64,000 nt of DNA from JABMNT01 sp048262655. Its GTDB lineage: Bacteria > Pseudomonadota > Alphaproteobacteria > Rhodospirillales > Casp-alpha2. A program made the position numbers and the translations under genes. How positions within the stretch are numbered: the first letter of the stretch is position 1; the number at the start of each line of letters is the position of its first letter. Below the pieces are notes generated by a model, which had not been told where the DNA came from, did not search any database, and saw only the letters and a list, made by a program, of their open reading frames with translations. Positions 34,761-43,019 of this stretch are shown piece by piece. The stretch lies in NCBI GenBank assembly GCA_048262655.1, contig JBLXEY010000006.1, positions 186,001 to 250,000 on the forward strand, written 5' to 3'.

Positions 34761-35891
34761 TCAGGTTTGCACCTGCATTTTTTGTCTCTGGAACATGCGA
34801 CCAAATGCGTATGGATTTAAGAGCAAAACGAAGCCAATGACGATGGGTAAAATCGCATGAACATAGAGGAGAGGGATCAGGCTAAGTTTTTTTGCCGCGG
34901 TATTTTCGAGGCCATAGGACGATCCAACCAAAAACACCATGATAAGAGCAGCTGCGGTTATTTGTCTTGATTGCGAATGCCGATTGAAGCCGCCCAGTAT
35001 CAAGAAGCAAAGGGCCACCAATGTAAACCCTAGTGCCGTCAAGGGAGACGTAATGCGTTTGTGTGCCTCAATTGTGAATTTGCCAACATCTCTTTTCGAG
35101 ATATTTGCCTCATTTTCGGCATTTAAAAGTTCATCCAGATTGCGCTCGCGCGCTTCTCGGTATCTTTGCTTGGTAACTTGCGTGTTGGCTCCCAAATCCT
35201 TGAGGTCTAGAACACCTTGATCAAAATACAAGATGGACATCTGATTGGTTTCTGAGTCCACGGCCTGACGATTGCCATCAAACATCACGACACGGGGGCC
35301 TTCATCTGATTCAACCATAGCCCCTTTTGATGCCATCCATGTCTCTATTTTTTTAGGGTCACGCTTGTCATAGGCCAGAATTCCAAGCAATTGCCCGTCC
35401 TTTGATCGTTCTCGAACGTAAACCGTAACACCGGCAATGGATGTAAAAGCGCCTTCCTTGAGTAGTATGTGAGAATAGTTCCTTATCTCCCACTGCAAAT
35501 CTCGAAACATACGATAAGAATTGGGCATCAGGTAGAGGTTGAGAGCATAACCAATCATCACGACGATTAACGCTAAAATAATTGCCGGTTTCGCCAGAGA
35601 CACTTGGCTGAGTCCGGCAGCACGCATGACGACAAGTTCTCTGTCCGATACCAGCTTTGCATAAATAAAGAGGGTCACACAAAACAGTGCTATCGGCAGG
35701 ATAATGGTTAAAAATTCGGGGAGCTTGAGCATCGTTAAATACAGGAACGTGCCCGCTGAAACGCCTTGATTGACGATCATTTCAACGAATCGCAAGGATT
35801 GCGACAGCCATATAATGCAGGTAAGTCCAGCTGTCACCAGAATCATCCCTACAAAAAGCTGCCGCAAGACATATCTAGTGAAACCGTTCAT
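34761..35891 (-). CDS. lptF: LPS export ABC permease LptF
   Basis: Partner permease of LptG, 376 aa, with the same 3 helices-jellyroll-3 helices plan. The coupling segment SDRELVVMRAAGLSQVSLAKPA is present, then a periplasmic domain with YVRERSKDGQLLGI, and the C-terminal helices near TSPLTALGFTLVALCFLIL. First gene of the minus-strand run lptF-lptG-lptD-surA-pdxA-rsmA; its promoter must lie in the 123 bases up to the neighbouring acyl-CoA dehydrogenase. Confidence 0.94.
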   Translation of the reverse strand: MNGFTRYVLRQLFVGMILVTAGLTCIIWLSQSLRFVEMIVNQGVSAGTFLYLTMLKLPEFLTIILPIALFCVTLFIYAKLVSDRELVVMRAAGLSQVSLAKPAIILALIVVMIGYALNLYLMPNSYRMFRDLQWEIRNYSHILLKEGAFTSIAGVTVYVRERSKDGQLLGILAYDKRDPKKIETWMASKGAMVESDEGPRVVMFDGNRQAVDSETNQMSILYFDQGVLDLKDLGANTQVTKQRYREARERNLDELLNAENEANISKRDVGKFTIEAHKRITSPLTALGFTLVALCFLILGGFNRHSQSRQITAAALIMVFLVGSSYGLENTAAKKLSLIPLLYVHAILPIVIGFVLLLNPYAFGRMFQRQKMQVQT

Positions 35892-36014
35892 GTCTCAGCA
35901 CAACCTGTTTTGAATCTGGCTAGAGTGTTGGAAAGTCTCTAAAAAATCAAGCTCAATCAGAGTTTTCGAAGCGGTTTGATCGATATGCCTAGGATGGTAA
36001 AACGGTTGCCAAGG

Positions 36015-37808
36015 CTAAAACGCATCAGAATTGATTTGATTGACAGTTTTATGACCAAAAATCACGGTTTGTGATAGGCTGTCTGCACCATTCAGGACCT
36101 GATCTGCAAAGAAACGGGCAGCATAAATCTTGCCTTTGAGATGCTTTGGATCGCCTGTGTTGGAATCCAGGTGGTTCAGGGCAATCTGAGCGCTTTGTGC
36201 CAGAAGCCAACCTCCTGTGGTTCTTCCCAGAAGTTCCAAATAGGGGACGGCACCTGCCGCAACCTCTGTTGGAGAGGTTGGATAGGTCTTTACGATCCAC
36301 TGACTCGCCTTTTCAAGAGCGTTAACGGACTGCGACAGCTGCTTTTTTATGATCTGAAGATCGTCGGTTGTTTCAGTCGAAATACGATCGAGAAAAGCCC
36401 TAATCTCTGCCAATAATATGCCTATCGCCACGCCTTGATCCCGACCAATCTTTCTGCCAACCAAATCGTTTGCCTGAATACCATTCGTACCTTCGTAGAT
36501 GGCATTGATCCGGGCGTCTCTTAGATGCTGAGGGGCACCGGATTCCTCGATAAAACCCATGCCACCGTGGACTTGGATACCTAGACTTGCGACCTCGATA
36601 CCAATATCTGAACACCAGGCTTTGACAACAGGTGTTAGGAGATCCAGATAAGAAAAAGCTTCTGCGCGGATGTCTGGCTCAAGTGCAGATTTTGACGTAT
36701 CTAGCTTTCCTGCAACAAAGAGCGCGAGGGCACGTGCAGCTTCCGTTTTTGCCTTCATCGTGAGAAGCATTCGTTTGACATCGGGATGCTCAATGATGGC
36801 GACAGATTGACGTGATTCCGAACCGAGTTTACGACTCTGTACGCGGCTCTTTGCATAAATCAGAGCGTGTTGGTAGGCACGTTCAGCGATAGCGACACCT
36901 TGTATCCCGACGAACATTCGGGCGTTGTTCATCATCGTAAACATATATTCTATGCCTCGATTTTCTTCGCCTACCAAATAACCGATAGCGCCGTCGTTAT
37001 CCCCAAATGACATAACGGCCGTTGGGCTGGCATGTATGCCCAGCTTATGTTCCAGCGAAATAGCTTTAAGGTCATTGCGCTGGCCCAGCGTTCCATCCGG
37101 GTTAACCAAAAACTTGGGAACAACGAATAGGGATATGCCTTTTATCCCGTCTGGGGCATCATCCAGTCGGGCAAGAACCATATGGATGATGTTTTCTGTA
37201 AAATCGTTTTCGCCATAGGTAATAAAAATTTTGGTGCCGCTGATCCGGTAGTGATTACCGTCCCGAATAGCTTTGGTCCGAATGCTGGCAAGATCGGAGC
37301 CTGCACTCGGCTCCGTCAGGTTCATTGTACCGTTCCATTCACCAGCCACCATCCTTGCCAGATAGGTCGATTTTAGCTCTTCAGAGCCATGGGCCGTTAA
37401 TAATTCGACGGCCCCTTGGGTCAACAGTGGACACAAACCAAATGACATATTCGCCGACTGGACGATCTCGCCAACGGCTGCCGTCAATAGCCACGGCAAC
37501 CCCTGTCCGCCGTATGCCTCATCGAAAGGCATCCCATTCCAGCCGTTTTGAATAAAGTGACCGTAGGCCTCTTTGAAACCGTTAGGCGTTCTAACAACGC
37601 CGTTCTCTAACGTGCAGCCCTGTTGGTCGCCTGATTTGTTCAGGGGTGCCAGGTTCTCGGCTCCGAATTTCCCCGCTTCTTCCACAATGGCTTCAATCAA
37701 GTCGGGTGTGATTTCCTGAAACTTTGGGATATCGCAGATTTCCTGTATGCCTGCCAATTCCTTGATGTTAAAGATCAAGTCGGCAACGGGGGCCTGGTAA
37801 GCGGTCAT
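36015..37808 (-). CDS. Acyl-CoA dehydrogenase, DmdC-like large type
   Basis: 597-aa flavoprotein of the long acyl-CoA dehydrogenase group that includes 3-methylmercaptopropionyl-CoA dehydrogenase (DmdC, DMSP catabolism). Seen: the N-terminal DUF3390-like lead (MTAYQAPVADLIFNIKEL), MNLTEPSAGSDLASIRTKA, the FAD-binding YFIT-like ISGTKIFITYGENDF, HGGMGFIEESGAPQHLRDARI, and the catalytic-region motif IYEGTNGIQANDLVGRK. The C-terminal extension of about 120 residues is typical of this group. The start at 37808 is chosen by alignment; the frame is open upstream. Actual substrate unknown: no other dmd gene is nearby. Confidence 0.85.
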   Translation of the reverse strand: MTAYQAPVADLIFNIKELAGIQEICDIPKFQEITPDLIEAIVEEAGKFGAENLAPLNKSGDQQGCTLENGVVRTPNGFKEAYGHFIQNGWNGMPFDEAYGGQGLPWLLTAAVGEIVQSANMSFGLCPLLTQGAVELLTAHGSEELKSTYLARMVAGEWNGTMNLTEPSAGSDLASIRTKAIRDGNHYRISGTKIFITYGENDFTENIIHMVLARLDDAPDGIKGISLFVVPKFLVNPDGTLGQRNDLKAISLEHKLGIHASPTAVMSFGDNDGAIGYLVGEENRGIEYMFTMMNNARMFVGIQGVAIAERAYQHALIYAKSRVQSRKLGSESRQSVAIIEHPDVKRMLLTMKAKTEAARALALFVAGKLDTSKSALEPDIRAEAFSYLDLLTPVVKAWCSDIGIEVASLGIQVHGGMGFIEESGAPQHLRDARINAIYEGTNGIQANDLVGRKIGRDQGVAIGILLAEIRAFLDRISTETTDDLQIIKKQLSQSVNALEKASQWIVKTYPTSPTEVAAGAVPYLELLGRTTGGWLLAQSAQIALNHLDSNTGDPKHLKGKIYAARFFADQVLNGADSLSQTVIFGHKTVNQINSDAF

Positions 37809-37818
37809 TGGCAGGTTC

Positions 37819-38619
37819 CTATGCAGCTTTCTTGGCGCTAGCGGGTGGGGGTTGTTTGCGTGTGAAAACCCACTGGTTCTCATCCGAGAGCTTTTTCTGG
37901 TACTTATATCCACCGAGGTTGAAGTCCTTAAGTACTTCTGGGTCCTCAACTCGGTTTTTTACCATAAATCGCGCCATCATTCCCCGTGCCTGCTTTGCAA
38001 ACAGACCAATCATACGGGTTTCACCGTCTTTTGTTTCTTTAAATGCCGGCGTGACTAGATTGTCCTTTAATTGCTTTTTATCCAGGGCTTTGAAATACTC
38101 GTTTGATGCCAGATTGATGATGGTTTTATCTTTGTGCCCGCTCAAAACATTAATTACGGCTGCCGTCAAATCACCTTGCCAGAAATCATACAGGTCTTTT
38201 TTCCGGGGGGGGCTGAAACGTGCCCCCATTTCAAGCCGATAAGGCTGTATTAAATCCAGAGGTCGTAACAATCCGTACAAACCGGACAAAATCCTTAAGT
38301 GTTCTTGCGCAAAGGCAAAGTCGGATTCGTCAAAACTCGGCGCCTGGAGCCCAACATAGGTGTCACCATTAAAAACCAAAGCCGCCTGTTTCGCGTTCCC
38401 AAGGTTGAACGGTGTACTGAAATCTCTAAATCGTTGAAAGTTGAGTTCGGCCAGACTATCGCTCAAATGCATTGTTTGTGCGAGTTTGGTGCGGCTGAGT
38501 TTTTTGGCTGCTCCTACCAGCAGGTCCGCTTTGTCTAAAAAGTCGGGCTGACTATGGTTTTCCATCGTTGTTTCTGATTCGAAATCGAGTTTTTTAGCAG
38601 GAGAAATGAGCGCAAGCAT
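37819..38619 (-). CDS. yaaA: Peroxide-stress protein YaaA (DUF328)
   Basis: 266 aa, beginning LALISPAKKLDFES, with the family motifs LYGLLRPLDLIQPYRLEMG and NLASNEYFKAL. In E. coli YaaA is DNA-binding, lowers free iron and protects against hydrogen peroxide; role here is by homology. It lies 10 bases upstream of the acyl-CoA dehydrogenase on the same strand and is divergent from the ArsC-like gene. The C-terminus is Lys/Pro/Ala-rich. Confidence 0.92.
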   Translation of the reverse strand: MLALISPAKKLDFESETTMENHSQPDFLDKADLLVGAAKKLSRTKLAQTMHLSDSLAELNFQRFRDFSTPFNLGNAKQAALVFNGDTYVGLQAPSFDESDFAFAQEHLRILSGLYGLLRPLDLIQPYRLEMGARFSPPRKKDLYDFWQGDLTAAVINVLSGHKDKTIINLASNEYFKALDKKQLKDNLVTPAFKETKDGETRMIGLFAKQARGMMARFMVKNRVEDPEVLKDFNLGGYKYQKKLSDENQWVFTRKQPPPASAKKAA

Positions 38620-38710
38620 TGTTATTTTCCGTTGGTTTCAAAGTTACAGAAGGATACAAACACAAACTCATATATGCACGAAATTTCCCAGAACAAAGGA
38701 TATAGTGACG

Positions 38711-39052
38711 ATGTTGACGATCTACGGCCTGAAAAATTGCGATACCTGCCGCAAGGCACTGAAGTGGTTGAAAAGTGAAGGCATAGAACACGTCTTTAAA
38801 GATGTTCGCAAAGATGGCGTTAATTTGGCCCTTGTCACCAAATGGGAAGCTTCAGTTGGCTGGGAAACGCTTTTGAACCGACGGGGAACGACGTGGCGTG
38901 GGCTCCCTGATTCAGATCGAGGTTCCATTGATCAAGGCCGCGCGATCCGCTTGATGGTGGATCATCCGGCTCTTATTAAACGACCGGTATTCGAGCACAG
39001 TGATGCAGTTTTCGTTGGCTTTAAGGATGCTGATAAAGAGCAGCTGCGTTAA
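38711..39052 (+). CDS. ArsC/Spx-like thioredoxin-fold protein (YffB type)
   Basis: 113 aa with the redox motif CDTCRKA near the N-terminus (LTIYGLKNCDTCRKALKWL), the family LL.RRGTTWR segment (TLLNRRGTTWRGL) and HPALIKRPVFE. The motif and length place it in the ArsC/Spx superfamily, YffB branch, which lacks known arsenate reductase activity in its best-studied member. ATG at 38711 follows AAGGA by about ten bases; GTG at 38705 is an alternative. It is an isolated plus-strand gene; no ars operon is present. Confidence 0.82.
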   Translation: MLTIYGLKNCDTCRKALKWLKSEGIEHVFKDVRKDGVNLALVTKWEASVGWETLLNRRGTTWRGLPDSDRGSIDQGRAIRLMVDHPALIKRPVFEHSDAVFVGFKDADKEQLR

Positions 39053-39056
39053 ACAC

Positions 39057-40478
39057 TTATGACTTCAAAACTTTGCCGGGGTTCATGAGGTTCTTTGGAT
39101 CAATTGCTTTTTTGACGCTCTTCATCATATCGATCTCAACAGAAGACCGGTATCGCTCAAGTTCATCACGCTTCAACTGACCAATACCGTGTTCAGCTGA
39201 AAAGCTGCCATTCAAGTTATGAACAATCTCATTGATCGGATCCGTTACTTCGTGCCACTGCGCTAAATATTCATCGCGATCTGATCCGATGGGTTGAGAC
39301 AGGTTGTAATGAAAATTGCCGTCGCCGATGTGCCCAAAGGAGACAAACCGGATGCCCGGCATGACTTTTTCTACAGCTGCATGGGTGGTGTTGATAAAGT
39401 CTGGAACACTTGAAATCGGTATAGAAATGTCATTTTTGATGCTTGCACCTTCTGGTCCCTGACATTCAGGGATCATTTCCCGTATGCGCCAGAAATCGTC
39501 GGCTTGAGCCCCGCTTTCCGCGATGACACCATCGAGCACAACTTCATCTTCGAATGCTTGTCCCAAGACTGTTTCCAAGGCTTCACGCAAATCGTTTCCT
39601 TCACGTGGACTTGTCAATTCCATGAGCGCATACCAAGGGTAGGGTTGCTCCATGGGATCACGAACCCCTTCACCATGTTTTACGGTCATTTCGACGGCCA
39701 AAGAATTCATCGCTTCGTAAGCGGTCAGCGCGTCACCTGCATAGGCGTTCATGCGTGTGAAAAGCTCAATACACTTTTCAACAGAGTCAAAAGCAACGAT
39801 GCACGTCTCTTTCTGTCTCGGTTTTGGGTGTAGCTTGAGAACGGCTCCGGTAATAATGCCCAAGGTGCCTTCTGCACCAATAAATAGATGCTTGAGATCA
39901 TAGCCCGTATTGTCTTTACGCAGGCCCCGCATGCCATCCCAAATACGGCCATCTGGAAGGACAGCTTCCAGGCCCAAGACAAGATCGCGCGCATTTCCGT
40001 ACTTAAGGACCTGGACACCACCCGCATTAGTCGACAGGTTGCCGCCGATCTGACAACTACCCTCTGCTCCCAAACTTAAGGGAAACAGGCGATCAACGTC
40101 ATCAGCTTTTGCCTGAATATCCGCAAGCACAACACCGGCATCGCAGGAGATTGTGCCATTGACGGGATCGACATTTCGAACTTTGTTCATACGCTCCGTG
40201 GTCAACACAATGCCGCCATTAGGAACACCGCCTCCGACAAGGCCTGTATTTCCGCCTTGTGGGACGACCGGAATCTCGTATTCATAACAAATCGCCAAAA
40301 CTTGGGAGACTTGTTCAGTCGAGTTTGGTTTTGCCACTAAATCGCATTGACCGGTCCATAATCCGCGCCACTCCACCTGATAGGTATCGAGTTCCGGATT
40401 GCTGTCAATATAACCTGTCTCACCCAACACTTCGCGAATGGCCTTAAGCCCGGCTTCCTTATTCGACATTATTTGCAT
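39057..40478 (-). CDS. FAD-linked oxidoreductase, GlcD / D-2-hydroxyglutarate dehydrogenase type
   Basis: About 473 aa. The N-terminal PCMH-type FAD-binding domain has VVPQGGNTGLVGGGVP and GGNLSTNAGGVQVLKYGNARDLVLGLEAV. The C-terminal FAD-oxidase domain carries the metal-site His motif FGHIGDGNFHYNL and AEHGIGQLK. The family oxidises D-2-hydroxy acids (glycolate, D-lactate, D-2-hydroxyglutarate), and substrate cannot be told by eye. Starts: ATG at 40478 overlaps an upstream stop as TGATG; ATG at 40469 is an alternative. It converges with the ArsC-like gene, four bases apart. Confidence 0.9.
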   Translation of the reverse strand: MQIMSNKEAGLKAIREVLGETGYIDSNPELDTYQVEWRGLWTGQCDLVAKPNSTEQVSQVLAICYEYEIPVVPQGGNTGLVGGGVPNGGIVLTTERMNKVRNVDPVNGTISCDAGVVLADIQAKADDVDRLFPLSLGAEGSCQIGGNLSTNAGGVQVLKYGNARDLVLGLEAVLPDGRIWDGMRGLRKDNTGYDLKHLFIGAEGTLGIITGAVLKLHPKPRQKETCIVAFDSVEKCIELFTRMNAYAGDALTAYEAMNSLAVEMTVKHGEGVRDPMEQPYPWYALMELTSPREGNDLREALETVLGQAFEDEVVLDGVIAESGAQADDFWRIREMIPECQGPEGASIKNDISIPISSVPDFINTTHAAVEKVMPGIRFVSFGHIGDGNFHYNLSQPIGSDRDEYLAQWHEVTDPINEIVHNLNGSFSAEHGIGQLKRDELERYRSSVEIDMMKSVKKAIDPKNLMNPGKVLKS

Positions 40479-40594
40479 CACTTTCGGTAAAAATTGCCTG
40501 CGCAAAATAAAACAACTAAACCCAGACTTACAATAGCCAGGATCAGATCACGCGGCAGGAATGAAAGAAAATCAGGAAAGAACGGCTTGCCGCC
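40478..40594 (-). pseudogene. Possible 3' remnant of a membrane-protein gene
   Basis: Between the CBS chimera and the GlcD-type gene an open minus-strand frame without any start codon encodes a 38-residue tail: GGKPFFPDFLSFLPRD, then about 19 hydrophobic residues, then a basic end, then TGA. That TGA overlaps the next gene's ATG (TGATG), as in coupled genes. The frame is open only back to 40666 and overlaps the CBS stop region. I do not recognise the family; it could be chance, but a membrane helix plus the TGATG junction suggests the truncated end of a former gene. Confidence 0.35.
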
Positions 40595-40989
40595 TATCTT
40601 GGTTCCTCGTCCTGTATGTTTCGCAGGACAATGTCCCGCATTGTTACGAACCCAAGCGGGTTTCGGTCATGGTCGATAGCCATCGCACGGCTAAGACCAA
40701 ACTTGGACAACATTCGAACTGCATACACGATATTCATTTCTGCGGGTAGGGATAGCACGGGTTTTGACATGATCTCGCAAACATTTACCCGGTCTGGGGA
40801 CATATTTTTCGCGAGAACGTTGCTGGCAATATCAGAAACCACGACGAGACCAACCAATATTTCGGGTAAATTTGGGAACGGTTGTTGAAGGACAACAATT
40901 TGAAAAAACGCAATAACCAGAATGATTGGTGCGAGGTCACGGGCAGCATCAGCGATGAGATGTAAAAAACCGACGAGCGCCTTATTCAT
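40594..40989 (-). CDS. Chimeric short protein: DUF1538 N-terminus fused to partial CBS pair
   Basis: 131 aa. Residues 1-47 (MNKALVGFLHLIADAARDLA then PIILVIAFFQIVVLQQPFPNL) resemble the N-terminus of DUF1538 membrane proteins. From about residue 48 (LVVVSDIASNVLAKNMSPDRV) it continues as the end of one CBS domain followed by a complete second (VCEIMSKPVLSLPAE ... LSRAMAIDHDRNPLGFVTMRDIV). The junction lies in GLVVV, where both families have a similar stretch. A normal DUF1538 protein is several times longer. An in-frame deletion fusing two genes is the simplest reading; whether it is expressed is unknown. Confidence 0.6.
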   Translation of the reverse strand: MNKALVGFLHLIADAARDLAPIILVIAFFQIVVLQQPFPNLPEILVGLVVVSDIASNVLAKNMSPDRVNVCEIMSKPVLSLPAEMNIVYAVRMLSKFGLSRAMAIDHDRNPLGFVTMRDIVLRNIQDEEPR

Positions 40990-41161
40990 GAGTAACTATT
41001 TTTCTTGTTTCACTGACTACAGAGAAGTCAGGCCGTTTTGTTTGGTCATGGTCATGATGGGCCGACCCTAACCCATGACAACGTAGTGTTAAACATTTTA
41101 AGACCTGCAGCGTTTTTTTGTCAGGCATCTTAGCCGGTTTGATGTGCCGTGCGATAACAAT

Positions 41162-42145
41162 CTAATTGCCGATGTCCCGCAGGGCGGCACGGGACAATCT
41201 ATCGTTAATTGCCAACCCTAAGCCGTCGGTTGGAATAGGCGCAATAGCGATTGATGTCTGGCCCAGATTATCGACGGTGCGCAGCAGAGAAAAGAGGTTG
41301 GCTGCGGCTTCTTTGAGGTCACCTGTTGTACTCAAGTTGTATTTGGCATGTTCGTCAGCCGGACCAAATCCGATATATACACCATCTGTATTGTCCGTTG
41401 CGTTTAAAATCACAGGGGTGTTCGGTGCATAGTGGCGTGATAGCATGCCCGGCGATTTTGGTGCTGTATCGTCATGAGTGGCTAATGATACGGGGCCAAT
41501 TTCTTTTTCAATATCTTCACGAGAGATTCCCCCTGGCCTTAGCAATGTCGGCGTGGGCGTGGAAAGATCGATTACTGTCGATTCCAGCCCAACCGAACAT
41601 GCGCCACCATCTATGATGTATTGCGGGCCTGTGTCATCGGGCACCGGCCAGCCGTCAATCACATGTTCAGCACACGTGGGGCTGACTGCACCGGACGGGT
41701 TGGCGCTCGGGGCAGCAACAGGAACTTCCGCCGCCTTAAGGAGGTCTTGCGCAATGGGATGAACGGGGATGCGGATCGCAACGCTATCGAGCCCTGCGCT
41801 GACCAGGAGAGAGAGATCGCTGTTCGCGCGTCTGGGCAATACCACGGATATGGCGCCTGGGCAAAAGGCCGTGCAAAATGCAAGGGCTCGGTCATCGAAA
41901 ACGACGTACTCTTTTGCAATCTCGACTGACGGGACATGCACGATTAAGGGATTGAAGCTGGGGCGGCCCTTCGCAGCGTAGATTTGCGCAACGGCAAGAT
42001 CATTTGTTGCATCGGCGCCCAGCCCATAGACGGTTTCGCTAGGAAAGGCAACGAGTTGGCCCTGACGCAAGGCGGAACCTGCGATCTCGAGACTTCCCGG
42101 CGCTGATGATAAAACGCGCCGATCAACCATTGCGCGGGTCCCCAC
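41162..42145 (-). CDS. Threonylcarbamoyl-AMP synthase, Sua5 type
   Basis: Makes threonylcarbamoyl-AMP for t6A37 modification of ANN-decoding tRNAs. 327 aa: the N-terminal YrdC-like domain (LRQGQLVAFPSETVYGLGADATN; KGRPSFNPLIVHV; the SANPSGAVSPT motif) to about residue 200, then the C-terminal Sua5 domain (SPGMLSRHYAPNTPV), so Sua5 rather than short TsaC. GTG at 42145 overlaps the cysQ stop by one base (TAGTG); ATG at 42130 is an alternative. Confidence 0.92.
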   Translation of the reverse strand: MGTRAMVDRRVLSSAPGSLEIAGSALRQGQLVAFPSETVYGLGADATNDLAVAQIYAAKGRPSFNPLIVHVPSVEIAKEYVVFDDRALAFCTAFCPGAISVVLPRRANSDLSLLVSAGLDSVAIRIPVHPIAQDLLKAAEVPVAAPSANPSGAVSPTCAEHVIDGWPVPDDTGPQYIIDGGACSVGLESTVIDLSTPTPTLLRPGGISREDIEKEIGPVSLATHDDTAPKSPGMLSRHYAPNTPVILNATDNTDGVYIGFGPADEHAKYNLSTTGDLKEAAANLFSLLRTVDNLGQTSIAIAPIPTDGLGLAINDRLSRAALRDIGN

Positions 42146-42930
42146 TATTTGCAGACGTTGATGCCGGGGCCTGCGGCAATGAAGTGCGGGTTCTCATGGT
42201 CGGCTTTGCCATACATCAATTCGCTGCCATCCAGATTGTAAACCTGGCCTCCGGCAAACTTCAGGATGGCGTGTCCGGCAGCGGTATCCCATTCCATTGT
42301 GCGGCCAAACCGCGGATATAAATCAGCAGACCCTTCTGCGATCAGGCAAAACTTTAGAGAACTACCCGCGCTTGTTTCTTTGCCAATCGAAAAATCTTTA
42401 AGGTATTCGTCGACTTCAGGAGAACGATGAGAGCGGCTGACGACAGCGGTAAGCGGTTCTGTGCCAGCTGGGTTGCATGTGATTTGTTGGCTCGGTTCGT
42501 CCCCACGGATAACAAATGCACCTGCTGCGCTAGCAGAATATGTCGTTTTCGATGCGGGAAGGTGGACGACTCCCATCACCGGCTTTCCATTTTCAATGAG
42601 GGCAATATTAACGGTGAATTCATCATTCTTATTGATGAATTCCTTGGTCCCATCCAACGGATCAATGAGCCAAAAGGCATTGCCCAAGACTTCAGGTGTA
42701 TTTCCGTCGGATGCGGCTTCTTCACTGACAATTGGCATCTTGTCGGTTAAACCCTCTCGAATGGATCTTAGGATAAGGTCTTCTGCAAGTTTGTCGGCCT
42801 GGGTAACGGGCGAGTTGTCTGACTTGGTTTGAACTGAAAAGTCAGTTTCGTAAATTTTCATGATTTCTACGCCTGCCCGAACGGCGATGTTAGATACCTG
42901 TTTTACAAAACCAAGGCCTATATTGAGCAA
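42145..42930 (-). CDS. cysQ: 3'(2'),5'-bisphosphate nucleotidase CysQ
   Basis: Removes the 3'-phosphate of PAP produced by sulfate assimilation. 261 aa, inositol-monophosphatase fold with metal-site motifs PIVSEE, DPLDGTKEFINKNDEFTVNIALIENG, and EWDTAAGHAIL. Starts with TTG at 42930, 8 bases after GAAGGGA; no ATG precedes the conserved region (first Met at residue 24 would cut the N-terminal helix). It is coupled to the sua5-type gene downstream. Confidence 0.92.
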   Translation of the reverse strand: MLNIGLGFVKQVSNIAVRAGVEIMKIYETDFSVQTKSDNSPVTQADKLAEDLILRSIREGLTDKMPIVSEEAASDGNTPEVLGNAFWLIDPLDGTKEFINKNDEFTVNIALIENGKPVMGVVHLPASKTTYSASAAGAFVIRGDEPSQQITCNPAGTEPLTAVVSRSHRSPEVDEYLKDFSIGKETSAGSSLKFCLIAEGSADLYPRFGRTMEWDTAAGHAILKFAGGQVYNLDGSELMYGKADHENPHFIAAGPGINVCK

Positions 42931-43019
42931 TTTCTGGTCCCTTCAATGAATATGATGACGCGACTGTATACGTTTGGTGATCATCCGTGCCAAGGCGGCG
43001 ATGTCAATAGGATTGCAAC

